Positions 19,409-27,639 of a stretch of 48,623 nt of DNA are shown piece after piece (the stretch's first letter is position 1; each line of letters opens with the position of its first letter). The DNA is from Niveibacterium sp. 24ML. GTDB taxonomy: Bacteria; Pseudomonadota; Gammaproteobacteria; Burkholderiales; Rhodocyclaceae. The notes under the pieces are model-generated. The model saw only the letters and a program-made list of their open reading frames with translations. It was not told where the DNA came from and searched no databases. A program made the position numbers and the translations under genes. Location of the stretch: positions 1 to 48,623 of the forward strand of contig NZ_JAPFHA010000028.1 in NCBI RefSeq assembly GCF_026586805.1, given 5' to 3'.

Positions 19409-19500
19409 ATTAGCGGCAAACTGATCGTTGGTCCAGCGCCGACACTAAAGATCGGCGAGTGGCCACGGAATTTCACTCCCTTGAAATCGAGAAAATCGCC

Positions 19501-20685
19501 ATGCAATTCAAGAAACTGTCCGACCTGGATCTAGCGGGCAAGCGCGTGTTTATTCGCGCCGACATGAATGTCCCGCAGGACGACGCCGGCAAGATCACCG
19601 ACGACACCCGCATCCGTGCCTCCGTGGCCGGCATCAAGCTGGCGCTCGAAAAAGGCGCTGGTGTCATGGTGACCTCGCACCTGGGTCGCCCGACCGAAGG
19701 CGAATTCAAGCCCGACGACTCCCTCGCCCCTTGCGCCCAGCGCCTTTCCGAGCTGTTGAACCAGCCGGTTCGCCTGGTGCAGAACTGGGTCGATGGCGGT
19801 TTCGACGTCAAGCCGGGTGATGTGGTGGTGCTGGAAAACTGCCGCGTCAACAAGGGCGAAAAGAAGAACAACGAAGACCTGGCCGCCAAGATGGCCAAGC
19901 TCTGCGATGTGTATGCCAATGATGCATTCGGCACCGCGCACCGCGCCGAAGCAACGACCCACGCACTGGCGATGGCCGCGCCGATTGCCTGCGCCGGCCC
20001 GCTGATGGCCGCTGAACTTGACGCCATCGGCCGCGCACTGGGCAACCCCGCTCGTCCGCTAGTTGCGATCGTTGCCGGCTCGAAGGTTTCGACCAAACTC
20101 ACGATTCTCGACAGCCTCGCCGACAAGGTTGACCAACTGATCGTCGGTGGCGGCATCGCCAACACCTTCATGGCCGCGATGGGCCTGCCGGTTGGCAAAT
20201 CGCTGATGGAAGCCGATCTGGTGCCGGAAGCCAAGCGCATCATCGACAAGATGGCCGCGCGTGGCGCTGGCGTGCCGATCCCGACCGACGTCGTGGTCGC
20301 GACCGAGTTCAAGGCCGACGCGGTGGCGACAACCAAGGCCGCAGCCGACGTTGCCGAGAACGAAATGATCCTCGACATCGGCCCGCAAACCGCGGCGGTG
20401 CTTGCCGACCAGCTCAAGGCGGCCGGTACCATCGTGTGGAACGGCCCGGTGGGCGTTTTTGAATTCGAACAGTTTGCCGGTGGCACCAAAGCGATCGCTG
20501 ATGCGATCGCAAGCTCGGCAGGCTTCTCGATTGCGGGTGGTGGCGACACAGTCGCTGCCATCGGCAAGTTCGGCATCACGGACAAAGTCAGCTACATCTC
20601 AACCGGTGGCGGCGCTTTCCTCGAGTTCCTCGAAGGCAAGACCCTGCCGGCAGTCGATGCGCTGATGAAGCGCGCCGAAGGCTGA
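19501..20685 (+). CDS. pgk: Phosphoglycerate kinase
   Basis: Transfers phosphate between 1,3-bisphosphoglycerate and ADP. The 394-residue monomer has the expected bi-lobed family motifs: [11 protein letters not shown] (RxDxNVP), [25 protein letters not shown], and the nucleotide-site [12 protein letters not shown] with final [17 protein letters not shown] 19501 gives the normal N-terminus ([15 protein letters not shown]); an in-frame GTG at 19459 would add 14 unconserved residues. The gene lies 228 bases after gap, beyond a terminator, and probably has its own promoter. Confidence 0.97.
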   Translation: MQFKKLSDLDLAGKRVFIRADMNVPQDDAGKITDDTRIRASVAGIKLALEKGAGVMVTSHLGRPTEGEFKPDDSLAPCAQRLSELLNQPVRLVQNWVDGGFDVKPGDVVVLENCRVNKGEKKNNEDLAAKMAKLCDVYANDAFGTAHRAEATTHALAMAAPIACAGPLMAAELDAIGRALGNPARPLVAIVAGSKVSTKLTILDSLADKVDQLIVGGGIANTFMAAMGLPVGKSLMEADLVPEAKRIIDKMAARGAGVPIPTDVVVATEFKADAVATTKAAADVAENEMILDIGPQTAAVLADQLKAAGTIVWNGPVGVFEFEQFAGGTKAIADAIASSAGFSIAGGGDTVAAIGKFGITDKVSYISTGGGAFLEFLEGKTLPAVDALMKRAEG

Positions 20686-20811
20686 ACTCAAGCGCGCGGC
20701 GCCTGTCCGGGTCACGCGCTTACTCGGCATGTAGCAAAGCTGCTTACTACAATTCAGGGCACGCGGCGGGCGCCAGGATGCACCCGCTGCACCCCGAATC
20801 ATCTCCCCCTG

Positions 20812-20830
20812 GTGACGGCATGACCGTCAC
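20812..20830 (+). promoter_or_regulatory. Hairpin just upstream of the pyk ribosome-binding site
   Basis: Perfect 7-bp stem GTGACGG / CCGTCAC with loop CATGA, ending 14 bases before the AAGGAG of pyk. A TACAAT at 20748-20753, itself within TGTAG...CTACA symmetry, is a possible -10 box for pyk. Position suggests a role in translation or mRNA stability. Confidence 0.4.
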
Positions 20831-20855
20831 GACATCCCCCCAAAAAGGAGCTCGG

Positions 20856-22292
20856 ATGCAACGCCATACTAAAATCGTCGCCACCCTCGGACCGGCATCG
20901 TCAGACCCAGAAACGCTTGAGCGCATGATCGCTGCAGGCGTTGACGTCGTGCGCATGAACTTCTCGCACGGCACGGCCGAAGACCACATCAATCGCGGCA
21001 ACATGGTCCGCGCAGCGGCTGCCAAGGTTGGTCGCAACGTCGGCATCCTCGCCGACCTGCAAGGCCCGAAGATCCGCGTCGGCAAGTTCGAGAAGAACAA
21101 GATCACGCTGGAAAACGGCGCCAAGTTCATCCTCGACGCAACCTGCACGATGGGCAACCAGGAACGCGTCGGTCTTGACTACAAAGAGCTGCCGCGCGAC
21201 GTGTCGAACGGCACCATCCTGCTGCTGGACGACGGCAAGATCACCCTTGAAGTCGAGAAGGTCAAGGGCACCGAGATCCACACCAAGGTAGTTCAAGGCG
21301 GCGAACTGTCGAACAACAAGGGTATCAACCGCAAGGGTGGCGGCCTGACCGCACCGGCGCTGACCGCCAAGGACATGGAAGACATCAAGACCGCAGCCCT
21401 GATGGGTGTGGACTTCCTCGCTGTGTCCTTCCCGAAGAGCGCTGCGGACATGTACATGGCCAAGACGCTGATGCGCGCAGCCGGCGGCCACGCTCTGACG
21501 ATCGCCAAGATCGAGCGTACCGAAGCGGTTGAGCTCAAGGCACTGGAAGAGATCCTGAACTCCTCCGACGGCATCATGGTTGCCCGTGGTGACCTGGCGG
21601 TTGAAGTGGGTGAAGCTGCGGTGCCGGCGCTGCAAAAGCGCATGATCCGCATCGCTCGCGAAATGAACAAGCTGACGATCACCGCGACCCAGATGATGGA
21701 ATCGATGATCTCCAGCCCGGTTCCCACCCGTGCCGAAGTGTCCGACGTCGCGAACGCGGTGCTCGACGGCACCGACGCGGTCATGCTGTCTGCCGAAACC
21801 GCTGCCGGCAAGTTCCCGGTTGAAACTGTTCAGGTGATGGCGCGCGTTGCGACCGAAGCCGAGAAGTTCAACCCGATCCAGCTCGACCAGCACTTCCTCG
21901 ATCGCACCTTCAGCCGTATTGACCAATCGATCGCCATGGCCGCGCTGTTCACCGCGCACCACATGGGCGCCAAGGCCATCGCAGCGCTGACGCAGTCCGG
22001 TTCGACCGCGCTGTGGATGAGCCGTCTGAACGTGGGCCTGCCGGTTTACGCGCTGACGCCGGATCCGGTCACGGTGCGCAAGTGCGCGCTGATGCGCGAG
22101 GTCTATCCGATCATGACCCCGCCGCAAGACAATATCGATCGCGAACGCCTGCTCCGCGACGCAGAAAAGATCCTGCTCAAGAACAAGGTTGTGCAACCCG
22201 GTGACATCGTTGTGTTCACCGTCGGTGATCCGGTCGGCCAGTCTGGCGGCACGAACAGCCTGAAGATCGTTCGTATCGGCGAAAACGGCTGA
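20856..22292 (+). CDS. pyk: Pyruvate kinase
   Basis: Converts phosphoenolpyruvate and ADP to pyruvate and ATP. The 478-residue protein has the family motifs RHTKIVATLGPASS at the N-terminus, RMNFSHGT, the active-site IAKIERTEAVE (catalytic lysine and metal-binding Glu), MVARGDLAVE and ATQMMESMI. Length and sequence resemble the PykA group. ATG 20856 follows AAGGAG at seven-base spacing. Pyruvate kinase placed between pgk and fba is a recurrent betaproteobacterial arrangement. fbaA follows after 39 bases, so the two are probably cotranscribed. Confidence 0.96.
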   Translation: MQRHTKIVATLGPASSDPETLERMIAAGVDVVRMNFSHGTAEDHINRGNMVRAAAAKVGRNVGILADLQGPKIRVGKFEKNKITLENGAKFILDATCTMGNQERVGLDYKELPRDVSNGTILLLDDGKITLEVEKVKGTEIHTKVVQGGELSNNKGINRKGGGLTAPALTAKDMEDIKTAALMGVDFLAVSFPKSAADMYMAKTLMRAAGGHALTIAKIERTEAVELKALEEILNSSDGIMVARGDLAVEVGEAAVPALQKRMIRIAREMNKLTITATQMMESMISSPVPTRAEVSDVANAVLDGTDAVMLSAETAAGKFPVETVQVMARVATEAEKFNPIQLDQHFLDRTFSRIDQSIAMAALFTAHHMGAKAIAALTQSGSTALWMSRLNVGLPVYALTPDPVTVRKCALMREVYPIMTPPQDNIDRERLLRDAEKILLKNKVVQPGDIVVFTVGDPVGQSGGTNSLKIVRIGENG

Positions 22293-22331
22293 CTCGAACC
22301 TCCCCGTACAAACCAGAGATTGGAAGAAGCC

Positions 22332-23408
22332 ATGTCCAAGATTTTTGATTTCGTGAAGCCGGGCGTCATCACCGGCGACGACGTGCAGAAGGTCTTCGCT
22401 GTTGCGAAGGCCAACAAGTTCGCACTGCCGGCCGTCAACTGCGTTGGCACCGACTCGATCAACGCCGTGCTGGAAGCCGCCGCCAAGGCGAAGGCACCGG
22501 TCATCGTGCAGTTCTCGAACGGTGGCGCACAGTTCATCGCTGGCAAGGGCCTCAAGCTCGAAGGCCAGCAAGCCGCGATCATCGGTGCCATTTCCGGCGC
22601 CAAGCATGTCCACGCCGTCGCTGCCGCCTATGGCGTGCCGGTCATCGTGCACACCGACCACGCAGCCAAGAAGTTGCTGCCGTGGATCGACGGTCTGCTG
22701 GACGCAGGTGAAAAGCACTTCGCCGAGACCGGCAAGCCGCTGTTCTCGTCGCACATGCTCGACCTGTCGGAAGAGTCGCTCGAAGAGAACATCGAGATCT
22801 GCGAAAAGTACCTCGCACGCATGGCCAAGATGGGCATGACGCTGGAGCTCGAACTCGGCTGCACCGGCGGTGAAGAAGACGGTGTCGACAACAGCCACAT
22901 GGACCAGTCCTCGCTGTACACCCAGCCGGAAGACGTCGCCTACGCCTACGAGAAGCTGATCAAGATCAGCCCGCGTTTCACCATCGCGGCTTCGTTCGGC
23001 AACGTGCACGGCGTGTACAAGCCGGGCAACGTCAAGCTGACCCCGTCGATCCTCGACAACTCGCAGAAGTACGTGTCGGAGAAGTTCGGCGTGCCGGCCA
23101 AGACCCTCGACTTCGTGTTCCACGGTGGTTCGGGTTCGACCGCGCAGGAAATCCAGGATTCGGTTTCCTACGGCGTCGTCAAGATGAACATCGACACCGA
23201 CACGCAGTGGGCATGCTGGGAAGGCATCCTGAACTACTACAAGGCCAAGGAAGCCTACCTCCAGGGCCAGTTGGGCAACCCGGAAGGCCCGGACAGCCCG
23301 AACAAGAAGTACTACGACCCGCGCGTGTGGCTGCGCAAGGGCCAGGAAACCATGATTGCCCGCCTTGAGCAGGCCTTCAAGGAACTGAACGCGATCGACG
23401 TGCTGTAA
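22332..23408 (+). CDS. fbaA: Class II fructose-bisphosphate aldolase, FbaA (class IIA) type
   Basis: Zinc-dependent aldolase splitting fructose 1,6-bisphosphate. The 358-residue protein is very like E. coli FbaA (359 residues) over its whole length: SKIFDFVKPGVITGDDVQKV at the start, the HTDHAAKKLLPW zinc region, ELGCTGGEEDGVDNS, FGNVHGVYKPGN, FVFHGGSGSTAQE, MNIDTDTQWA and the identical end ELNAIDVL. This is the class IIA form typical of enterobacteria and yeast, whereas betaproteobacteria usually carry the class IIB CbbA type, which also follows here. ATG 22332 matches the E. coli start. A strong terminator follows. Its codon use looks like that of its neighbours, so any transfer is old. Confidence 0.95.
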   Translation: MSKIFDFVKPGVITGDDVQKVFAVAKANKFALPAVNCVGTDSINAVLEAAAKAKAPVIVQFSNGGAQFIAGKGLKLEGQQAAIIGAISGAKHVHAVAAAYGVPVIVHTDHAAKKLLPWIDGLLDAGEKHFAETGKPLFSSHMLDLSEESLEENIEICEKYLARMAKMGMTLELELGCTGGEEDGVDNSHMDQSSLYTQPEDVAYAYEKLIKISPRFTIAASFGNVHGVYKPGNVKLTPSILDNSQKYVSEKFGVPAKTLDFVFHGGSGSTAQEIQDSVSYGVVKMNIDTDTQWACWEGILNYYKAKEAYLQGQLGNPEGPDSPNKKYYDPRVWLRKGQETMIARLEQAFKELNAIDVL

Positions 23409-23428
23409 GCACTAGCCGTTCAGCGAAA

Positions 23429-23459
23429 GGCGCCGTCCCGCAAGGGCGGCGCCTTTTTT
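23429..23459 (+). terminator. Rho-independent terminator of pyk-fbaA
   Basis: Stem GGCGCCG-T-CCC / GGG-CGGCGCC with a GCAA tetraloop (23429-23453), followed by TTTTTT. It separates fbaA from the second aldolase gene. Confidence 0.9.
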
Positions 23460-23646
23460 CGTTGACGCGCTGGCGGGTGACGAATCGCTGCCGCGGCCGA
23501 CTTATGGAAACTCCTGACGCCCCTTCGACGGCCAAATCAGCGAGAATGCCGGCCTCGCGATGGGCGCCTCAGAGCCTGACCCATCGATTTCGCCTGCGAC
23601 AGCCCCCCGTTTCGCGGCAATTCCACCCTGAAATGGAGTAACCCAG

Positions 23647-24711
23647 ATGCCTCTCGTCTCGATGCGCCAGCTGCTGGACCATGCTGCGGAACACGACTAT
23701 GGTCTGCCCGCCTTCAACGTGAACAACCTTGAACAGGTGCAGGCGATCATGGAAGCCGCGCAAGAAACCGGTAGCCCGGTGATCATGCAGGGCTCTGCCG
23801 GCGCGCGGAAATACGCGGGGGAGGCCTACTTGCGGCACCTGATCCTGGCCGCGCTCGAAACCCATCCGGACATCCCGGTGGTAATGCACCAGGACCACGG
23901 CGCAAGCCCTGCCGTCTGCATCCAGGCAATCCGCTCCGGTTTTTCAAGCGTGATGATGGATGGCTCTCTGCTCGAAGATGCCAAGACCCCGTCGAGCTTT
24001 GACTACAACGTTGCGACGACGCGCAAGGTCGTCGAACTCGCGCACGCCGTGGGCGTATCGGTGGAGGGCGAGTTGGGCTGCCTTGGTTCGCTCGAAACTG
24101 GTCACGGCGAGGCGGAAGACGGCCATGGCGCCGAAGGCGCCCTCTCACACGATCAGTTGCTGACGGACGCCAACGAAGCCGCCGAATTCGTCCGCGCCAC
24201 CGGCGTCGATGCGCTCGCGATCGCCATCGGCACCTCGCACGGCGCCTACAAGTTCACCCGCCCGCCCACCGGCGCGGTGCTACGCATCGACCGCATCAAA
24301 GAGATCCACGCCCGCATCCCGAACACGCATCTGGTGATGCACGGCTCCTCGTCGGTGCCCCAGGACTGGTTGGCGATCATCAATGAATTTGGTGGCGACA
24401 TGGGCAGCACCTACGGCGTGCCGGTTGAGGAAATCGTTGAAGGCATTCGCCATGGTGTGCGCAAGGTGAACATCGACACCGATCTGCGCATGGCCTCAAC
24501 CGGCGCGATCCGTCGCCACCTGGCGAAAGACGGCAAGAACTTCGACCCACGCAAGTACCTGCTTGAAGCGAAGAACGCCATGAAGGCGATCTGCAAGGCA
24601 CGCTTCGAAGCATTCGGCGCAGCAGGCCAGGCGCAGAAGATCCGCGCCCTGTCGCTCGACAGCATGGCAGCCCGCTACAAGTCGGGCGAGCTGGCTCAGA
24701 AGATCGCGTAA
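23647..24711 (+). CDS. fba: Class II fructose-bisphosphate aldolase, CbbA (class IIB) type
   Basis: The 354-residue aldolase begins [20 protein letters not shown], the usual betaproteobacterial Fba/CbbA start. Zinc and substrate residues lie in [40 protein letters not shown] and [11 protein letters not shown], with [13 protein letters not shown] near the end. Enzymes of this group accept fructose 1,6-bisphosphate and, in Calvin-cycle organisms, sedoheptulose 1,7-bisphosphate. It lies 238 bases after fbaA, beyond a terminator, so it is separately expressed. It is only distantly related to fbaA. Having both in tandem suggests a division of labour between glycolysis/gluconeogenesis and the Calvin or pentose phosphate cycle (inference). 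Confidence 0.96.
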   Translation: MPLVSMRQLLDHAAEHDYGLPAFNVNNLEQVQAIMEAAQETGSPVIMQGSAGARKYAGEAYLRHLILAALETHPDIPVVMHQDHGASPAVCIQAIRSGFSSVMMDGSLLEDAKTPSSFDYNVATTRKVVELAHAVGVSVEGELGCLGSLETGHGEAEDGHGAEGALSHDQLLTDANEAAEFVRATGVDALAIAIGTSHGAYKFTRPPTGAVLRIDRIKEIHARIPNTHLVMHGSSSVPQDWLAIINEFGGDMGSTYGVPVEEIVEGIRHGVRKVNIDTDLRMASTGAIRRHLAKDGKNFDPRKYLLEAKNAMKAICKARFEAFGAAGQAQKIRALSLDSMAARYKSGELAQKIA

Positions 24712-24720
24712 TCTCCATCG

Positions 24721-24752
24721 CCCTGGGGCCGGCGCAATGCCGCCCCCAGGGG
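24721..24752 (+). terminator. Hairpin after fba
   Basis: GC-rich inverted repeat CCCTGGGG / CCCCAGGG with an inner CGGC / GCCG pairing, nine bases after the fba stop. There is no T-run. Confidence 0.5.
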
Positions 24753-24830
24753 CAGATGCAGCTGTCGTCATGCAGCGGTGCCAGGTATAGTCGGGGCGCG
24801 CAATCCGCGCTGCCTCCCCCCGGGCACACC

Positions 24831-25277
24831 ATGACACCTAACGGCACCCCTCTGCACCGCGCCCGCGCGGTTTTCAAGTACGCCCTCGAGTGGGTTGAAT
24901 TCTTCGGCCTTGCGGTGGTCGCCGTCGCAACCGCGCTCGCCATGTGGGAAGAAGTCGCCCTCATGTGGAACAACGGCCGCGTCACCCTCACCGATCTGCT
25001 GTTGATGTTCCTCTTCCTCGAAGTGCTGACGATGATTGCGCAGTACTTCAAGAGCGGGCAGTTGCCTGTGCGCTTTCCGCTCTACATCGGCATGGTGGCG
25101 CTCGCACGCTACCTGATCCTGGATCTGAAAGAACTCAACGAACTGCGCATGCTCGCCGTGTCGGGCGCGATCCTCCTGCTCGCAATTGGCGTGCTGGTGA
25201 TCCGCTATGGCCATGTTCGCTACCCCTATAACGAGGATCGCGACACGCCGCCCAAGAAACCCTATGTGAGGGAATGA
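24831..25277 (+). CDS. psiE: Phosphate-starvation-inducible protein PsiE
   Basis: Integral inner-membrane protein of 148 residues with four predicted helices (about 18-40, 52-72, 84-98 and 108-126). The family motif FPLYIGMVALARYLILDLKE is clear. PsiE in E. coli is induced by phosphate starvation under PhoB; its function is unknown. The ATG at 24831 gives the conserved N-terminal region; the short in-frame extension upstream overlaps the fba terminator hairpin. I found no convincing Pho box in the short upstream gap. With phoU in the same window it suggests, but does not prove, local phosphate-linked regulation. Confidence 0.88.
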   Translation: MTPNGTPLHRARAVFKYALEWVEFFGLAVVAVATALAMWEEVALMWNNGRVTLTDLLLMFLFLEVLTMIAQYFKSGQLPVRFPLYIGMVALARYLILDLKELNELRMLAVSGAILLLAIGVLVIRYGHVRYPYNEDRDTPPKKPYVRE

Positions 25278-25313
25278 CACCCGTCGCAACACGTCGCCCT
25301 GGCGCCGCGGGCC

Positions 25314-25341
25314 TTGCGCTCGCGCGCACACGTGCTATACG
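25314..25341 (+). promoter_or_regulatory. Candidate sigma-70 promoter of the metacaspase gene
   Basis: TTGCGC (25314-25319), a 16-base spacer and TATACG (25336-25341), about 50 bases before the ATG at 25394. Confidence 0.35.
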
Positions 25342-25393
25342 AATGGGATGCGCCACGCGCATGCCAAACAACCACCGAACTGAGGAGCTTTCC

Positions 25394-26227
25394 ATGGCAG
25401 GCGCCAAACGTGCACTTTGTGTCGGCATCAATACCTTCAAGAACTACCCGGGCGCACAACTGAACGGCTGCCTGAACGACGTGGCGAGCATGCAGGACAT
25501 GCTCATCAAGCAGTTTGGTTTTGCCGCAGAGGACATCCAGACCCTCACCGAAGCGCAGGCGACCAAGGCCAAGGTGTTCAGCACGCTGAGCAAGCTTGTC
25601 GATGCCGCCGTCGCAGGCAAGGTGAGCCATCTCGTGTTCAGTCTCTCGACCCATGGCACGCAGGTGCCGGATCTGGATGACGACGAGGCCGACAACGCCG
25701 ACGAGGCCTTCTGCATGCACGACCTCGCCGAAAAAAACGGCGAGTGGGATCGCGACCGGCTGATCATCGACGATGAACTGCGCAAGCTCTTCCAGAAGGT
25801 ACCCAAGACCGTGCTGATCGAGTGCTTCTTCGACACCTGCCACAGCGGCACCGGCCTCAAGGCGATCGACATGCTGCTGACGCGCAAGCCACGCTGGCTG
25901 CCGCCGCCCACGCCGATCGCGATCGACAACATGACCGGACGCAGCGCCCCGGGCCTGCAGAAGCGTCTGGACGACGCCGGCGTCGAGCACGCGATTCTCT
26001 GGGCCGGTTGCAAGGCAAACCAGACCAGCGCCGATGCGAAGATCGGCAAAGCATGGGCCGGCGCATTCACTTACTACCTCACCGCACGGGTCAAGGCCGC
26101 CAAAGGCCAGATCAAGCGCAGCGAATTGCTCAAGCTGGTGCGCGACGATCTGAAAGCAAACCGCTACACGCAGATCCCACAACTGAACGCCGAGCGCGGC
26201 CAGAAAGCAAAGGCCATCGGCGGCTGA
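25394..26227 (+). CDS. Caspase-like cysteine peptidase (metacaspase, C14 family)
   Basis: A 277-residue stand-alone caspase-fold protein. It opens with the typical KRALCVGINTFKNYPGAQLNGCLNDV. The catalytic pair is present: His87 in FSLSTHGTQVPD and Cys149 in FFDTCHSGTGL. There is no signal peptide and no extra N- or C-terminal domain, so this is a type I-like catalytic core without a prodomain. Bacterial relatives cleave after Arg/Lys rather than Asp and are implicated in cell death, stress or, when fused or paired with sensors, phage defence; none of these roles is shown here. GAGGAG lies ahead of the ATG. No paired toxin or sensor gene is adjacent; the downstream gene is an nnrS remnant. 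Confidence 0.88.
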   Translation: MAGAKRALCVGINTFKNYPGAQLNGCLNDVASMQDMLIKQFGFAAEDIQTLTEAQATKAKVFSTLSKLVDAAVAGKVSHLVFSLSTHGTQVPDLDDDEADNADEAFCMHDLAEKNGEWDRDRLIIDDELRKLFQKVPKTVLIECFFDTCHSGTGLKAIDMLLTRKPRWLPPPTPIAIDNMTGRSAPGLQKRLDDAGVEHAILWAGCKANQTSADAKIGKAWAGAFTYYLTARVKAAKGQIKRSELLKLVRDDLKANRYTQIPQLNAERGQKAKAIGG

Positions 26228-26266
26228 ACAGCCCCGGGGCGCCACCGCCGGCGTCCCGCCGCTTGA

Positions 26267-26755
26267 TGGCAGGCAAGGCGCCCAGCACGCCGTTCGGGGA
26301 AGCTCGCAGCGGCCCTGCAAGCGGCCCGCACCTGGGGCTGGAACCCTTGGGCAACCCGATCAATGCCGCTGTTGTGGGTACTTCACCTCGGGCACGCCTG
26401 GATCATCGTCGGGCTTGTCTTGCTTGCGCTCGCCGCGCTGGGTTTGACGGCGCCGACACTCGCCTGGCACGCCTTTGCCGTGGGCGCAATGGGTAGCCTG
26501 ATTCTCGGGATGATGACACGCACCGCCTTGGGCCACACCGGGCGCCTGCTGCAGGCAGCCCGCCTCGAACCCCTGGCTTATGCGCTGATACTGGGGGGCG
26601 CCTTGCTACGCGTGTTCGGCAGCCTGGCGCTGCCCGCGCATCCCCACGTGGTGCTCGGCCTCGCCGCGCTTCGCTGGAGCGGCGCGTTTGCGCTGTATCT
26701 GTGGAAGTACGCCCCGATGCTGGTCCGGCCAAGAATAGACGGACGCAAGGGCTGA
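26267..26755 (+). pseudogene. nnrS: NnrS-family remnant (3' part only)
   Basis: NnrS is a multi-pass haem- and copper-containing membrane protein of about 400 residues, tied to nitric oxide stress. Here only the last third is left. From the ATG at 26363 there are 130 codons with three to four membrane helices (PLLWVLHLGHAWIIVGL, AVGAMGSLILGMMTRTALGHTGR, then WKYAPMLVRPRIDG at the end). The match continues upstream of that ATG in the same frame (ARTWGWNPWATRS) back to the TGA at 26264-26266. The N-terminal two-thirds is missing and the metacaspase gene ends at 26227, so the break lies in 26228-26266. Whether the remaining stretch is translated is unknown. Confidence 0.75.
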
Positions 26756-26795
26756 AAAAATCGGGGGTTGGGCGAGGAGCCGAACCCTTCCCCCG
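26755..26795 (-). terminator. Terminator of the two-repeat secreted protein gene
   Basis: On the minus strand, an imperfect GC-rich hairpin (CGGGGG at 26762-26767 pairing with CCCCCG at 26790-26795, plus GGG/CCC inside) is followed by ATTTTTT. It is 98 bases past the stop of the gene at 26894. Confidence 0.6.
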
Positions 26796-26834
26796 TCAAA
26801 GGATTGGAGAGTCACTCTGCGCCGCTGCGGGCAA

Positions 26835-26870
26835 GCCTTGCCAAAGCGCTGTGCTGCGACTTGGCAAGGC
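26835..26870. other. Strong perfect stem-loop in a 3' untranslated region
   Basis: A perfect 10-bp inverted repeat, GCCTTGCCAA (26835-26844) and TTGGCAAGGC (26861-26870), around a 16-base loop containing AGCGCT. It sits between the stop of the gene at 26894 and its terminator, so it would be part of that transcript's 3' end. Confidence 0.5.
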
Positions 26871-26893
26871 CCACCCCGGGGCGGCACGCCCGT

Positions 26894-27475
26894 TTACTTG
26901 CCCTGTGCGTCGTGGCGCTGGCGCCAGATATGCCGAGATTGCCGATCGTCGATACTCGCGACACGCTGCTGCTCGTATCGACCAAGATGCCCATCGGCCC
27001 CGGTGCGAGCAAGCACGCGATTGCCGTGCGCCTGCTGGCCCTGCATACGGCTCGCTTCATGCAGCGTCATGCTGCCGTCGGCCACGCCGTTACGAATCCG
27101 TGTTTGCTGATTGATGTTGCGCTCAACGCTCGCCTGCATGCGCTGGCTCGATGCGGTGTTCGGGTTGCCACGCTGCGCGTCGTGCTTCTGCGTGTAGATC
27201 GAATTGCTGGCTGCATCCTGCGCCTGGTCGATGCGGGCAGCCTCTTTGCCGGTGACCAAGCCATCACGCGCGGCATGCGCCTGCATGCGCTCGACATTGC
27301 TCTGCATGTTCTCAAGACGCGCTGCCTCGCGCACATTCAGCGTGCCGCGCTCCAAACCTTGCTCGATGCGCGTTTGCTGATTGACGTTGCGGTCCCGCGC
27401 CGTCGTTTCCGCTGCCATGGCGACGGCGGGCAAGCCCATCAGGATCGCAGCCATGTTCCGAATCGTGGTGTTCAT
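26894..27475 (-). CDS. Secreted two-repeat protein of unknown function
   Basis: A 193-residue precursor with a signal peptide (TTIRNMAAILMGLPAVAMAA). The mature part is two tandem repeats of about 75 residues: the first opens RNVNQQTRIEQGLERGTLN and closes YTQKHDAQRG; the second opens RNINQQTRIRNGVADGSMT and closes WRQRHDAQGK. Each contains an EA(A/S)R helix and a (R/A)DG loop (ARDGLVTGKEA, GADGHLGRYEQ) that recalls an EF-hand-like turn without being a clear calcium site. Single-repeat relatives of the form NQQxRIxxGVxxG...HDxxRG are common small exported proteins in Xanthomonadales and betaproteobacteria; their role is unknown. The start ATG 27475 follows GGAGG; a longer open frame upstream lacks sense. 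Confidence 0.75.
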   Translation of the reverse strand: MNTTIRNMAAILMGLPAVAMAAETTARDRNVNQQTRIEQGLERGTLNVREAARLENMQSNVERMQAHAARDGLVTGKEAARIDQAQDAASNSIYTQKHDAQRGNPNTASSQRMQASVERNINQQTRIRNGVADGSMTLHEASRMQGQQAHGNRVLARTGADGHLGRYEQQRVASIDDRQSRHIWRQRHDAQGK

Positions 27476-27639
27476 CTGTTCCTCCAGAGCCCTGGGCGAA
27501 GCCGGTTCGTCTTCGCTGGCACAGCCCGCTTCGTGCCGGCCATCGCTTGAGCTGCACTCTGCCGCAGCGGCGTGCCCGAGGCGTATCGCACGCGTGAGCC
27601 ATTGCAACGGTTTGTAAGCATCGTGGTAGGTTTCGCCGC

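Noticed and set aside
20901-23123. 740-codon open frame antisense to pyk and fbaA
   Set aside because: Covers two conserved genes on the other strand, no motif, no start signal; long only because of codon bias in highly expressed genes.
23932-24136. Small open frames within fba suggesting overlapping genes
   Set aside because: No start signals, and amino-acid content mirrors frame-shifted fba codons.
25394-26755. Metacaspase plus NnrS-like membrane protein as a two-gene effector system
   Set aside because: The membrane protein is better explained as the truncated end of nnrS, with homology reaching upstream of any start codon.
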